The notes: generated from the sequence alone by a model not told the origin. Numbered from the stretch's first letter, positions 35,985 through 45,991 are shown. The stretch is DNA of 64,000 bases from Liquorilactobacillus oeni DSM 19972 (GCF_001436275.1 NZ_AZEH01000039.1:62001-126000), one strand, 5' to 3'. A program made the numbers and translations.

Positions 35985-37289
35985 TTGACAAAGTTATCGG
36001 AAACTGTTGAAATCAATGGAGCTGGACATTTGGCTATTGGGGGAGTTGACGCGCTTAAACTGGCTAAGAAATATGGAACGCCATTAATTGCTTACGATGT
36101 GGCCAAGATAAAAAACCAGGTAAAACGCTTTAAGCAGGCTTTCATTGATGGAAATGTTCCCTATCGTGTCACTTATGCTAGTAAAGCTTTCTCTGCACTT
36201 GCAATGTACCGGCTGATTTCAAAAGAAGGACTAGGCTGCGATGTGGTTTCTGGAGGTGAACTGTATGCGGCTCTAAAGGGCGGAATGCCTCCTGAAAAAA
36301 TTGAATTCCATGGTAATAACAAGCTGCCTGAAGAACTTGAATTAGCTGTTGATTCCAAAATTGGTTGTATTGTAGTCGATAATTTCCAGGAAATATCGTT
36401 CCTTGACAATATTTTAAAAGCTAAAAAAACCAAAATCTCAGTTACCTTAAGAGTTGCCCCAGGGGTTGAAGCGGAGACTCATAAATATATTTCTACAGGA
36501 CAGGAGAATTCAAAATTTGGATTTGATGTCCGCAGCGGACAAGCAGAAAAAGCTTTAAAACTGCTGCTTGATAACCCGCGGATGAATCTTAAGGGAGTTC
36601 ACTGTCATATAGGATCGCAAATTTTTGCCGCTGCAGGTTTTGTTATGGCAATCAATAAAATGGTTCAGCTTTTAAAAGCTTGGAAAGAAAAATATGATTT
36701 TACTGCTGAAATACTGAACATTGGCGGGGGGTTTGGAACCCGCTATATTGATTCTGATGAGCCGTTGCCTGCGGATGAATTTGTAAAGCAGATAGTGAAG
36801 GCTGTTAAGGAAAAAATTGCAGAAGCAAAGCTTAAGTTTCCTGAAATTTGGATTGAACCGGGACGTGCACTTGTGGGAGAATCAGCGGTAACATTATATA
36901 CTGTTGGTTCACGCAAAGATGTCGAAGGTGTCTGTCATTTCGTATCGGTAGATGGCGGAATGGGCGATAATATCAGACCGGCACTTTATCAGGCAAAGTA
37001 TGAGGCTGTTTTAGCGAATAAGCCCCAAGCCCTTAAAGAGCAGATTGTAACGGTTGTGGGAAAATATTGTGAATCTGGAGATATTTTGGTGCGGGATGCG
37101 CTTTTGCCGGTAACACATCCTAACGATACTCTTGCAATCCTGTCAACTGGTGCATACGGATATACGATGGCAAGTAATTATAATCGTAATCCACGTCCGG
37201 CGGTAGTATTTTGTGAAAATGGCAAAGATAAATTGGTTATTAAAAGAGAGACGTATGCAGATATGCTGCGGTGTGAGCTTAGTTTGTAG
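35985..37289 (+). CDS. lysA: Diaminopimelate decarboxylase
   Basis: 434 residues, PLP fold III enzyme making L-lysine from meso-diaminopimelate. The PLP lysine is K67 in TYASKAFS. CHIGSQI, the phosphate-binding GGGFGTRY and the partner-subunit CESGD are all present. The start is TTG with AGAGGGTG upstream. No other lysine-pathway genes are adjacent. Confidence 0.95.
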   Translation: MTKLSETVEINGAGHLAIGGVDALKLAKKYGTPLIAYDVAKIKNQVKRFKQAFIDGNVPYRVTYASKAFSALAMYRLISKEGLGCDVVSGGELYAALKGGMPPEKIEFHGNNKLPEELELAVDSKIGCIVVDNFQEISFLDNILKAKKTKISVTLRVAPGVEAETHKYISTGQENSKFGFDVRSGQAEKALKLLLDNPRMNLKGVHCHIGSQIFAAAGFVMAINKMVQLLKAWKEKYDFTAEILNIGGGFGTRYIDSDEPLPADEFVKQIVKAVKEKIAEAKLKFPEIWIEPGRALVGESAVTLYTVGSRKDVEGVCHFVSVDGGMGDNIRPALYQAKYEAVLANKPQALKEQIVTVVGKYCESGDILVRDALLPVTHPNDTLAILSTGAYGYTMASNYNRNPRPAVVFCENGKDKLVIKRETYADMLRCELSL

Positions 37290-37305
37290 TGAGTTTACTT
37301 GATTA

Positions 37306-37341
37306 AAAAGGCGATACCAAATTAATTTGGTATCGCCTTTT
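37306..37341. terminator. Bidirectional terminator between lysA and HAD gene
   Basis: A perfect 28-base palindrome (37310-37337, arms GGCGATACCAAATT) with A and T runs lies between convergent genes. Confidence 0.9.
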
Positions 37342-37362
37342 GTAATCAGTATACAATAACAA

Positions 37363-38178
37363 TTATTCTGCTAACTGCAGGTAATCTTCAAGATAATTTG
37401 CAAGCCCGTCTTGGGTATTATCAAGCGAAGTAACATCGTTTGCAATTTTTTTAAGGGGGTCGATTCCATTTTTCATTACTACTCCCCAGCCGGCATAATC
37501 AATCATTTCAATATCATTATGTTCGTCACCAAAAGCAATTACATTTTTACGACTAATATTAAAATTTTTGGCGAGATATCTGAGTCCCTTTTCCTTGGTG
37601 ATTCCTTTTGGCTCAAGTTCTAAAACGGGATTTGGCCCACCCCAGACACCGACCTCGATTGCTTCCCCATATATTTGTTGGAGTGTAGCAATTATTTTTT
37701 CTCTTGCTCTTCTTTCCACTAACATTGTTATAGAGGCCGGATCATACTTTAGATTTATTTCGTTTAAAATTTCGTTTTTAGCGAGCACACTCGGGAAAAA
37801 ATCATCATTATAGCTGGAATCGGAACTATTTGCCAAAAGCATGTCTTTGGCTTCTGCCGCTATCATTTTGATTCCCAGTTTCTCTTTATTGTTAAGTAAA
37901 TCTAAAGCAATTTCACGTGGAAATGTGTCTTGATACTCCCTGTTCCAGTTTTGATGCGGAATATGCCCCAATGCTCCATTAAAATTAACCATTGGTGTCT
38001 TAATTCCCAATTTGTCATAAATATCTTTTGAAATTCGATAAGGACGTCCAGTTACAATTGAAACAATATGGCCAGCTTTGCTGGCTTTTTGTAGGACTTG
38101 TCTTGTACGTGTACTGATTTGTGAGTGCTCGTTAAGAGTTGTACCATCCAAATCAAGTGCGATCAACTTTTGTTCCAA
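37363..38178 (-). CDS. Cof-type HAD phosphatase
   Basis: 271 residues, HAD subfamily IIB. Motif I is LDLDGTTLNEH (D9, D11), motif II is IVTGRP, and motif III comprises K-G-LRYLAKNF and FGDEHNDIEMI. These cytoplasmic enzymes dephosphorylate sugar phosphates or flavin/PLP-related compounds; the substrate here is unknown. Confidence 0.92.
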   Translation of the reverse strand: MEQKLIALDLDGTTLNEHSQISTRTRQVLQKASKAGHIVSIVTGRPYRISKDIYDKLGIKTPMVNFNGALGHIPHQNWNREYQDTFPREIALDLLNNKEKLGIKMIAAEAKDMLLANSSDSSYNDDFFPSVLAKNEILNEINLKYDPASITMLVERRAREKIIATLQQIYGEAIEVGVWGGPNPVLELEPKGITKEKGLRYLAKNFNISRKNVIAFGDEHNDIEMIDYAGWGVVMKNGIDPLKKIANDVTSLDNTQDGLANYLEDYLQLAE

Positions 38179-38303
38179 AATAATTCACCTTCTATTTACC
38201 CAAACTCATAAAACTAAATTTACCATAAAAGTATTATTTTTACTAGAGATTAACTTTACGAACGTTGTATAATTAACTAAATCAAACGGAGGCGGTAGGA
38301 TAA

Positions 38304-39059
38304 ATGATAACAGTTATATCAAAAAAGATTAAAAATATCCCTGTATTGGAATTGGTTCAAAGTGAAAAAAGTGATTTAGCACTTCCGCTTGTATTTTTCT
38401 ATCATGGATGGACAAGCTGCAAGGAGCAAGTACTTACCCAAGGGTATGAAATTGCAAAAAAAGGTTTTAGAGTTATCCTACCAGAAGCTTTATATCATGG
38501 AGAGCGTCAAGTTGATGGTCCTGCTGAAAAACATAAATTGGAATTCTGGGAGATTGTTGCAAATTCGGTCAGAGAATTTCCAGTAATAATAAAAGAATAT
38601 AAAAATAAATTTGGAATAAAAGATGATAAAGTCGGTGTTAGTGGACTTTCAATGGGCGGAATCACAACTTGTGCACTGCTTTGTGTTTATCCTCAAATCA
38701 GCGCAGCAGTTTGTTTGATGGGTTCGCCAAGGCCGGTAGCTTTTGCTCGTGAACTCCTGCAACGGATTCCGGGAGTCCAAGATGCTGACCCAGAATATGT
38801 TGAAAAACAGCTTGAACAGCTTAAGATAATCGATTTATCAGAAAATCCACAGCGCATTGCTGGAAGACCAGTTCATTTCTGGCATGGAACGGCAGATAAA
38901 ATGGTTCCGTACTTGCCTACTAAGGAATTTTACGATGAAATAGCCGCACATTCGTATGCTGAAAATGTTACCTTTACGTCGACTAGGGGAGGAATACACA
39001 AAGTACCCTACACAATAACTGTTGAAATGGCAAATAAATTTGCTGAATATTTTGCTTAA
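38304..39059 (+). CDS. Cytoplasmic alpha/beta hydrolase (YitV/S9-like)
   Basis: 251 residues. Nucleophile S116 in GLSMGG, acid D198 in HGTADKMVP and H232 in RGGIHKVP make a full triad; the oxyanion HG lies in YHGWTS. No signal peptide. It resembles Bacillus YitV-type esterases; the substrate is unknown. AACGGAGGCGG precedes the start. The next gene follows within 20 bases, so they are probably co-transcribed. Confidence 0.85.
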   Translation: MITVISKKIKNIPVLELVQSEKSDLALPLVFFYHGWTSCKEQVLTQGYEIAKKGFRVILPEALYHGERQVDGPAEKHKLEFWEIVANSVREFPVIIKEYKNKFGIKDDKVGVSGLSMGGITTCALLCVYPQISAAVCLMGSPRPVAFARELLQRIPGVQDADPEYVEKQLEQLKIIDLSENPQRIAGRPVHFWHGTADKMVPYLPTKEFYDEIAAHSYAENVTFTSTRGGIHKVPYTITVEMANKFAEYFA

Positions 39060-39076
39060 GCCGAGGTGATCATTTT

Positions 39077-39400
39077 ATGGTTGAAAAAGAGACGCTTGCG
39101 GAACTTAAAGAAGAAATTATTGAAAAGCTTGAAGATGTGGTAGATCCTGAACTGGGAGTAGATATTGTTAACCTGGGTCTTGTTTACCAAATTGACCTTG
39201 ATCAAACTGGAGTATGTGTGGTCAAAATGACATTGACAACTATGGGCTGCCCGCTTACTGATATTTTAGCAGATATGGTTGAGAGAGCACTTCAGCCTAT
39301 ACCAGCAGTTAAAAAGGTCGATGTCAAATTTGTGTGGGAACCAGCATGGACAATTTCTAGGATGTCGCGATATGCAAAAATGACTTTAGGCATTCATTAA
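39077..39400 (+). CDS. MIP18/DUF59 family protein (SufT/PaaD-like)
   Basis: 107 residues, single domain. Family marks are VVDPELGVDIVNLGL near residue 22 and the reactive C58 in TTMGCPL. Relatives assist iron-sulfur cluster assembly or transfer. The other Suf genes are not in the window. Confidence 0.88.
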   Translation: MVEKETLAELKEEIIEKLEDVVDPELGVDIVNLGLVYQIDLDQTGVCVVKMTLTTMGCPLTDILADMVERALQPIPAVKKVDVKFVWEPAWTISRMSRYAKMTLGIH

Positions 39401-39418
39401 AAGCGAGGAGAAGTCGGT

Positions 39419-40390
39419 TTGTTAAAGAAAAGAATATGGCTGTTTTTTTATTCAGCAATGCTGGTTTTTTTCAGTGTTTTTTTGTTTGTGAAAATTCAGC
39501 AGCGGACATTAATGATTCAGCTGGATAACCATAATCTAACACCTGATGCATATCATGTTGTTTTGAAAAGTAAAATGACACTGCAAGATGTTGCTGAAAG
39601 AATAGACAAGGCAGACGGTATTTCAAATGTTCAGATTCATTTTCAAGATAAAAAAAATAAGAGGTTAACTTATTTTTACGGTGTTAAATACTTTCCGGTT
39701 CCGCCAATGATTAAGGGAAGTTTCTTTGGAAGCAATGATTTTGACTCTTCGGTTTCAATTGCAGTAGTGGGGAAAAATTATAAAGATAAGCTGTACACGC
39801 CGAAAGATCAAAGTTATTTTAAGTTTAACGGACATTATTTGCCGGTTATCGGTGTAATGGGAGATAGCTACCATACCGAGCTTGATAATCAGTTATTCAT
39901 TATGCCAAGTATGGAACAGCGTTCTCAGATGATGGCAAATAACTACAGAATTATTATTGATGGAAAGAAGCCATTAGACAAAAAAAAGCTGGCTGATGTT
40001 TTAGATGCTTCAAGAATATCTCATGCAAATCGTCAACATCTTTTGATTGAGCAAGATTCGTGGATTGTATCTCATTTCAAAGAGCTAATTGTTTTAATTA
40101 TTTTAGCGTTTGGACTTGCAGCTTCTCCATTTATTTGGATTTTCTTTGGTAATTCCAGATATCGTGAATTGCTTTTTATAAATGAGAGTTCAAAACGATT
40201 GGTTTACGTTGAATGGGAATTCTTTGCATTGTTTTATGGTTTGGGGATGCTTTTTGGGATAATTCCCGGAATGTTATTTTTTGACCTGAGCAGTTATTTA
40301 GGGTTATTGAGTTATAATTTTGCAATTTACTTGGTAAATAACTTGCTTTTTATCTGGATGATAAGTAAAAAAATAAAGGATTTAAAATAG
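39419..40390 (+). CDS. Membrane protein with MacB/FtsX-like extracellular domain, no ATPase partner
   Basis: 323 residues. One N-terminal membrane segment (about 7-24), a soluble domain of about 190 residues, then three membrane segments (about 220-240, 255-280, 290-315). The layout and segments such as MIKGSFFG..., VAVVGKNY and LPVIGVMGDS resemble the periplasmic core and four-helix plan of MacB/FtsX-type permeases. No ABC ATPase is encoded nearby. The start is TTG with GCGAGGAG upstream. Function unknown. Confidence 0.7.
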   Translation: MLKKRIWLFFYSAMLVFFSVFLFVKIQQRTLMIQLDNHNLTPDAYHVVLKSKMTLQDVAERIDKADGISNVQIHFQDKKNKRLTYFYGVKYFPVPPMIKGSFFGSNDFDSSVSIAVVGKNYKDKLYTPKDQSYFKFNGHYLPVIGVMGDSYHTELDNQLFIMPSMEQRSQMMANNYRIIIDGKKPLDKKKLADVLDASRISHANRQHLLIEQDSWIVSHFKELIVLIILAFGLAASPFIWIFFGNSRYRELLFINESSKRLVYVEWEFFALFYGLGMLFGIIPGMLFFDLSSYLGLLSYNFAIYLVNNLLFIWMISKKIKDLK

Positions 40391-40402
40391 GGGTTTTGAG
40401 AA

Positions 40403-41782
40403 GTGCAGTTACCTAAGGAATTCATTGAAAAGTATCAAAAAATATTAGGAAATGAAGCCGAAGAATTTTTCCAGAGTTTAAATGACGAGCCTGTAAAAGC
40501 ATTCAGACTCAATCCGCTAAAAGAAGAAGCGAAAAGGGTTTCTTATTCATTGAAAGATCCAGTTCCTTACGTTCTGACTGGATATTATGGGGCGGTAAGC
40601 GGGCATTCTCTTGAACATCAGACGGGGTACGTTTACAGCCAAGAACCTAGTGCAATGTACGTAGGTGAAGCTGCTGAAGTTTTGCCTGGAGATATTGTTC
40701 TTGATCTTTGTGCTGCACCTGGAGGCAAGTCTACACAAATCGCCGCTAAAATGAAAGGGAAAGGACTATTGGTTTCAAATGAAATCAACCGGAAGAGAGC
40801 CACGGTATTAGCGGAAAATCTGGAGAGGATAGGCGCAGTTAATGTAATTGTTCTCAATGAAAATCCGACAAATCTAGCTCAAAAATTTCCCGGATTTTTT
40901 GATAAAATTTTGGTTGATGCCCCTTGTTCAGGGGAAGGGATGTTTCGCAAAGATCCTGATGCAATCGGTTATTGGAGCTATGACTATCCAATAGAATGTT
41001 CAAAAAGGCAGCGTCAGATACTGTCTGAGGCATTAAAGATGCTTAAACCTGGCGGACAGTTAATTTATTCAACTTGTACTTTTGCTCCTGAAGAAGACGA
41101 ACAGATTGTAGAATGGTTACTGGCAAAGTACCAAATAAAAACCATTCCTTTGAAAAAATGGCCGGGAATGGACCACGGACTCAGTGCAGTTGCTGGCGGT
41201 AATCCTTGTGTTGTTGATACAGTACGTTTGTTTCCACACCATTTTAAGGGTGAGGGTCACTTCATTGCAAAGTTTCAAGATGAAAGACAAGCATTGTCAA
41301 GAACAGATAAAAGGAAAAAAGTTAGAAAAAAAGAAAAAACAAGGTTGTTTCGGAATTTAAACAAAGATGAAGCGAAATTGTGGCATACTTTTTCAAGAGA
41401 GGTACTGGGCAGAGAACTTTTTCCTGATATTGAGTTGCGCTGCTGGGGAGATAGACTATTTCGTTATCCGCAAGAGTGGCCAGATATTTCAAAGCTAAAG
41501 TTCATACGTCCTGGATTTCAACTAGGTACTTTTAAAAAGAATAGATTTGAACCAGCATATTCTTTAGCACTTTCTCTTTCAGAAAGCAGCTGCAAACGTA
41601 AAATAGCCGTTTCTTTGGCTGAGTGGAAAATCTTTGTGGGAGGAAATACTCTCAGATCAAAAGCTGAATTAGAAAACGGGTGGTACTTATTAACCTGCAA
41701 GGATAAGAGCTTCTGTTTTGGAAAGTTTGTGAATGGTACTATTAAAAACTTCTTCCCCAAGGGGTTACGGTTTAAACCTTAA
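40403..41782 (+). CDS. rRNA m5C methyltransferase (RsmF/NOL1-NOP2-Sun family)
   Basis: 459 residues. The SAM-binding domain has DLCAAPGGKSTQIA (motif I). The two cysteines used in m5C chemistry are in DAPCSGEGMFRKDP and STCTFAPEEDE. A C-terminal extension of about 150 residues (PUA-like RNA-binding region) is as in RsmF/YebU. Probably modifies 16S rRNA. The start is GTG, 12 bases after the previous gene. Confidence 0.92.
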   Translation: MQLPKEFIEKYQKILGNEAEEFFQSLNDEPVKAFRLNPLKEEAKRVSYSLKDPVPYVLTGYYGAVSGHSLEHQTGYVYSQEPSAMYVGEAAEVLPGDIVLDLCAAPGGKSTQIAAKMKGKGLLVSNEINRKRATVLAENLERIGAVNVIVLNENPTNLAQKFPGFFDKILVDAPCSGEGMFRKDPDAIGYWSYDYPIECSKRQRQILSEALKMLKPGGQLIYSTCTFAPEEDEQIVEWLLAKYQIKTIPLKKWPGMDHGLSAVAGGNPCVVDTVRLFPHHFKGEGHFIAKFQDERQALSRTDKRKKVRKKEKTRLFRNLNKDEAKLWHTFSREVLGRELFPDIELRCWGDRLFRYPQEWPDISKLKFIRPGFQLGTFKKNRFEPAYSLALSLSESSCKRKIAVSLAEWKIFVGGNTLRSKAELENGWYLLTCKDKSFCFGKFVNGTIKNFFPKGLRFKP

Positions 41783-41828
41783 ACTCAAGATATTGCACAA
41801 CTATTTTTAAAATTGTTTAGAAGTAGTT

Positions 41829-41870
41829 TAAAAAAGACTGTGGCAGTATTTCATACCACAATCTTTTTTT
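41829..41870. terminator. Bidirectional terminator between RsmF-like gene and fni
   Basis: Arms AAAAAGACTGTGG and CCACAATCTTTTT lie between convergent genes, with A and T runs on both sides. Confidence 0.85.
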
Positions 41871-41881
41871 ACTATATTGAA

Positions 41882-42919
41882 CTACTCATGTTTGTGCAAT
41901 TGCTTTTTGAAGTTTTCTAACTCTACAGAAAGAACGTAGTCTGTTTGACGAAGTTCAGTTATATCATGACAGCCTAGAATGGTCATAATAGCTTTAACCT
42001 GATGTTTAAGGGTATTAATCAAGCTAATTAGACCAGAAACATCTTTTTTTATAACTGTATGTAAAAAAAGACCAGAAATTCCTACATTGTCCGCGCCTAA
42101 GACAAGACATTTAACAATATCCAAAGCATTTCGAATACCGCCAGAAGCGGTGAAAGAAAAATCTTTTTGAAAAAACTGACTGCCAATAAGAGTCTCAGCC
42201 GTCGTTAGTCCAAAATTGTTCAAAACCGAAAAATCCTCACCATGCAAGCGCTGATTTTCAATTTTGGCAAAGTTGGTACCACCTCGACCAGATAGATCAA
42301 CGTATTTTACCCCAAGTTCTTTCAGTTTAGATAAAGTGGTGGGTGAAATTCCAAACCCGACTTCTTTTATAAGAACAGGACGACCTAATCTGCCGACTAT
42401 TTCTCTAATATTGTCCTTCCAAAAAAAAGTACGATCTCCTTCAGACATCACGATTTCTTGTGCAGCATTGAGATGAAGTTCTAAAATATCAGCTTTAAGC
42501 ATTTTTATAGCATTTTTTGCATCATGCAATCCATGTCCTGCACCAAGATTGCCTATTACAAGTCCATGCGGTAATGTTTTTCGAACTATTTTAAATCCAG
42601 GAGCTGTCTCAGGATAACGTAGCGCAATGCTTTGAGAGCCGGTAGCCATCGCAAGTCCAGTTTTAGCTGCTGCTGTAGCTAATTTTTGATTTATTTGAGC
42701 AGTAGTTTTACTTCCACCTGACATTGCATTAATGAAGAAAGGAATTTTCATCTCAATTCCTGCGAGTGTTGTTTTATAATCCACTTCTGAAAAGGAAATT
42801 TCCGGTAAATTATTAGGTAGAAGCCTTATCTGATTCAACCCGTTTTGAGCGTCTGCTTGATACTGCTTTTGTGTAATAAAAACATGTTCGTCTTTACGGT
42901 GTGCATGCAGTTCATCCAT
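41882..42919 (-). CDS. fni: Type 2 isopentenyl-diphosphate isomerase (FMN-dependent)
   Basis: 345 residues, TIM-barrel flavoprotein that interconverts IPP and DMAPP. Marks: RKDEHV at the N-terminus, NAMSGGSKTT, the GNLGAGHG loop, SGRGGTNFAKIE and the phosphate-binding TASGGIRNALD and GADNVGISG. Last gene of the mevalonate operon, 21 bases after mvaK2, so IPP made by the operon can enter prenyl synthesis directly. Confidence 0.95.
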   Translation of the reverse strand: MDELHAHRKDEHVFITQKQYQADAQNGLNQIRLLPNNLPEISFSEVDYKTTLAGIEMKIPFFINAMSGGSKTTAQINQKLATAAAKTGLAMATGSQSIALRYPETAPGFKIVRKTLPHGLVIGNLGAGHGLHDAKNAIKMLKADILELHLNAAQEIVMSEGDRTFFWKDNIREIVGRLGRPVLIKEVGFGISPTTLSKLKELGVKYVDLSGRGGTNFAKIENQRLHGEDFSVLNNFGLTTAETLIGSQFFQKDFSFTASGGIRNALDIVKCLVLGADNVGISGLFLHTVIKKDVSGLISLINTLKHQVKAIMTILGCHDITELRQTDYVLSVELENFKKQLHKHE

Positions 42920-42940
42920 AATACAGTACCTCCAAAAGAT

Positions 42941-44014
42941 TTAATCGGTAACTCGATGGACGTGAAGGTTTAATGGCACGATTCCTGCCGTTTCCCATGA
43001 TCGTTTCAACTCTGTTGTGTCCAATCTTTTATCAATTACGACAATTCCGCAATCACCGCCGCCTGCACCAGAAGTTTTTGCTGCGCCGTTAACAGCTTCT
43101 GCAGAGTCACAAAGACGATGCAACAGCGGAGTTTCTATTTCAACTGTACTTAACTTGCCTAAGTTCTTGAGCAGATGCCGGTTAAATCTGATTTCTTTTT
43201 GAATTATGTTAATGCTTTTTGAGCGGAAACCCGTAATCATTCTGCTGATACAAGCTTTGCTTTCTGCTAAAAATTGTTCGTAAGCTACTCTTTGTTCCGT
43301 TTTTTTAAGGCTAACTGCATCAACTAGGTGAGAAGTAGATGCCGGAGAACCGGTCCAGCCAATTAAAAGCTGCAAGTTGCTGGGCGGTTCAAGTAATTCA
43401 ATATTAAGTGCAGGCCATTTTAGGGTAATTAATTTACGTAGCGAATAGATCTTACGAGCAGTTTTTAACCAGTCGCGATCAAAAGAGCGATATGCAATCC
43501 AGCCGCCGTAAACACTGGCTGCGATGTCACCAAGAGAACCGTTTCCTTGGATATCCAGATGAGCAATTGCAGCTAATTTGAAGAGCTTATCTTTAGTCAT
43601 TTGGAGATTATAAAAGCGGCATAGAGCCTTGATAGTTGCAACTGTAACAGCTGCAGAACTGCCCAAGCCATATTTTTTTCCATCTGGGCTGTCAAGGCTG
43701 CTGTCTATGTGTAAATGATAACATTTCATTTCTTTGTTTAATGATTGTGCATATATTTCTGTCAAGCGAATTGCCGATAGAATATAGTGAAAGGGGTTAT
43801 CTCTATTATCAAAAACCATGTTGTTGCCTTCACGTTTCCAGTAAAGAGAATTTTCCTGATATTGTTTGGAATTGATTGAGCCATAGTCGTTGCTTTCTTC
43901 GACTGTGACAGTGACAAATTGATTTAATGCCACTAGTATTGCCGGAAAACCTGTTTCTACCACTGCATATTCACCTGCAATGTAAAGTTTTCCCGGAGCT
44001 TTGACGGTAATCAA
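42941..44014 (-). CDS. mvaK2: Phosphomevalonate kinase
   Basis: About 357 residues, GHMP kinase fold, phosphorylating 5-phosphomevalonate. The N-terminal ITVKAPGKLYIAGEYAVVE, the ATP loop YGLGSSAAVTVA and the C-terminal KTSGAGGGDCGI are visible. The open frame runs 26 codons further upstream, but GAAGGGA (44024-44030) and the family N-terminus indicate a TTG start at 44014. Confidence 0.93.
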   Translation of the reverse strand: MITVKAPGKLYIAGEYAVVETGFPAILVALNQFVTVTVEESNDYGSINSKQYQENSLYWKREGNNMVFDNRDNPFHYILSAIRLTEIYAQSLNKEMKCYHLHIDSSLDSPDGKKYGLGSSAAVTVATIKALCRFYNLQMTKDKLFKLAAIAHLDIQGNGSLGDIAASVYGGWIAYRSFDRDWLKTARKIYSLRKLITLKWPALNIELLEPPSNLQLLIGWTGSPASTSHLVDAVSLKKTEQRVAYEQFLAESKACISRMITGFRSKSINIIQKEIRFNRHLLKNLGKLSTVEIETPLLHRLCDSAEAVNGAAKTSGAGGGDCGIVVIDKRLDTTELKRSWETAGIVPLNLHVHRVTD

Positions 44015-44045
44015 AAAATCATGTCCCTTCAACGAGTTAATTAAT

Positions 44046-45023
44046 TTATGGGTTATCAATAAGTTCAGCACCTGGCCCTGGTCCAGCAACAATTAAATCT
44101 TTTCTAGAAAAAGACGATTCCAGAGCTGAAAGAATAACTTCTGTGTCCTTTTTCGCACAGATAATTTTAACATTTGGGCCAGCATCTAAAGTATAATAAC
44201 AAGAAATACCCTCAGAACGCAAATTCTCAACAATTTTCATAGCCAATAAGCTGCCAGGTTCAAAATAACTGAAGTGAGGACGCGCACTTAAATTAAGAGC
44301 GTGCATTTTCAATGCGTTTTCTTCTGCAATCATTCCGACACGTTCCAAATTTCTTTGTTTAATTGCCCTTTTTATTGCAATCAAGTCTTCTTTTGCAGTT
44401 TTTTTCCATCCTTCGTAGTATGGAGAAGTTGAAACAACTCTTTGCATACCCACACGACTGGAGATTTTCTTTTGCTTTGCATTAATTACGACAGCAATCA
44501 TGCAGATATTCCAGCCTAAATTCTCCTCTAAGGGGACCGCATAGGAAGAAGCATCATCATGTCCTTGTTGCCATTCTACAAAGCCGCCGTATATCGAACG
44601 GGTTGCTGATCCGGACCCTCGGCGTGCCAGCCTGGAAAGCGCACGCCTATCGAGGTTTAAACCTGCTGCTTTACTCGCTGCTAAAGAAAGTGCAGCAAAT
44701 GCTGAAGCTGATGAAGCAAGTCCTGCAGCTGAGGGAACGTGGTTGAAAGACTCAACCACTGCAAATCTTTTTTCCCCGGAAAATCTGCGGAGTAGATCTA
44801 AAACATGAGTTACCTTTGTATTTTGTTGTCTTACCCCATCTAAAATAAAGCTATCTTGATCTAAATCTGAATCAAAAAAAACACTTGTATCGGTATAAAA
44901 TTTATCTAGTGTCAAAGATAGACTGCTATTCATTGGAATGATCAAATCTTGGTCTAGTTTGCCCCAATATTTGATTAAAGCAATGTTTGTATGTGCTCGG
45001 GCAGTATATTTTTCAGTTCGCAT
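44046..45023 (-). CDS. mvaD: Diphosphomevalonate decarboxylase
   Basis: 325 residues from the ATG at 45023. It decarboxylates mevalonate diphosphate to isopentenyl diphosphate. Marks: ALIKYWGK, the ATP loop SAAGLASSASAFAALS and RRGSGSATRSIYGG. The start overlaps the mvaK1 stop as TGATG, with GGAGGA inside the end of mvaK1, so translation is coupled. The open frame extends further upstream but without a suitable ribosome site. Confidence 0.95.
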   Translation of the reverse strand: MRTEKYTARAHTNIALIKYWGKLDQDLIIPMNSSLSLTLDKFYTDTSVFFDSDLDQDSFILDGVRQQNTKVTHVLDLLRRFSGEKRFAVVESFNHVPSAAGLASSASAFAALSLAASKAAGLNLDRRALSRLARRGSGSATRSIYGGFVEWQQGHDDASSYAVPLEENLGWNICMIAVVINAKQKKISSRVGMQRVVSTSPYYEGWKKTAKEDLIAIKRAIKQRNLERVGMIAEENALKMHALNLSARPHFSYFEPGSLLAMKIVENLRSEGISCYYTLDAGPNVKIICAKKDTEVILSALESSFSRKDLIVAGPGPGAELIDNP

Positions 45024-45991
45024 CAGTTGACTTCCTCCTTGGCCCGTAAAGCCAAAGGCTGTGTCCATGTTTGGGTTACTCCCAACTTTTTTAAATGAAC
45101 GGCCGCTTTTTCCGCTGCTTTTTGATCACGCATTAAACAGATAAAACAGCCTCCACGTCCGCCACCAGTTAATTTGCTTCCCAAGGATCCCAATGTACGA
45201 CTAGCTGTAATTAAACGGTTGAGTTTATCATTGCTGACGCCTAGTTTTTCAAGTTGAGTCTGTGCCTGGTCTAAAGTTTTTCCTAGTTTTATAATTTTAT
45301 TTTTTGCAAGCTCATTTTTGGCATCAAAAGTTAGTTCTGATAATCTATCGAGTATCCTGCTGGTCAGGTTCGGATTTTCGTTAAAAAGTGTACGCACACT
45401 TGATACTGCTTCTCCAGTTCGTCCTTTTATTCCGCTATCGCAAATTAAAAGACAACCATCCATTTTTATAGGGATAGGGGTAAGCGCATAATCTTTTATC
45501 ATCCAAATAGGGTTTGCACTGGCTGCAGTTGCTGCATCCAAGCCGCTGGGGTTTCCATGCATGTCAATTTCAGAGACATTTGCCAGCTGGAGAAGTTTAC
45601 TATGAGAGAGTTCCCATCCAAAATAATGATAGAGGGCACGTGTAAGAGCAACTGCAGTTGCTGCGGATGACCCCATTCCTCGCTCAGCTGGAAGATCACT
45701 TTTAATGGTCAGATCAAAGTAACTGTCAAGTGCATTGTGCTTATTCAAAATTAAAGAAAGCAGGTGGTGAATACCATACATTGTGCGGGGCATCTGCCCA
45801 ATAGGTCCCTCGAAATAGCGACTATGAATCATTTGAACGGGGTCTAAGGTACCATTGATATGAACCCGTGTGGTGACTTCCGAAAGAGGAAGAGCAATCG
45901 CTGGTTTTCCATAAACAACGGAGTGTTCCCCAATCAGAATGATTTTAGCATGACTTTTTCCACATGCGGAATGCATATTGAACATACTCAA
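45023..45991 (-). CDS. mvaK1: Mevalonate kinase
   Basis: About 322 residues, first gene of the operon. GHMP kinase marks: KIILIGEHSVVYGKPAIALP, ATP loop ERGMGSSAATAVA and the C-terminal KLTGGGRGGCF. It phosphorylates mevalonate. Several starts are possible; AAAGGAAG (45999-46006) best fits the TTG at 45991, not the ATG at 46036. The genes making mevalonate (mvaS, mvaA) are outside the window. Confidence 0.94.
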   Translation of the reverse strand: MSMFNMHSACGKSHAKIILIGEHSVVYGKPAIALPLSEVTTRVHINGTLDPVQMIHSRYFEGPIGQMPRTMYGIHHLLSLILNKHNALDSYFDLTIKSDLPAERGMGSSAATAVALTRALYHYFGWELSHSKLLQLANVSEIDMHGNPSGLDAATAASANPIWMIKDYALTPIPIKMDGCLLICDSGIKGRTGEAVSSVRTLFNENPNLTSRILDRLSELTFDAKNELAKNKIIKLGKTLDQAQTQLEKLGVSNDKLNRLITASRTLGSLGSKLTGGGRGGCFICLMRDQKAAEKAAVHLKKLGVTQTWTQPLALRAKEEVN

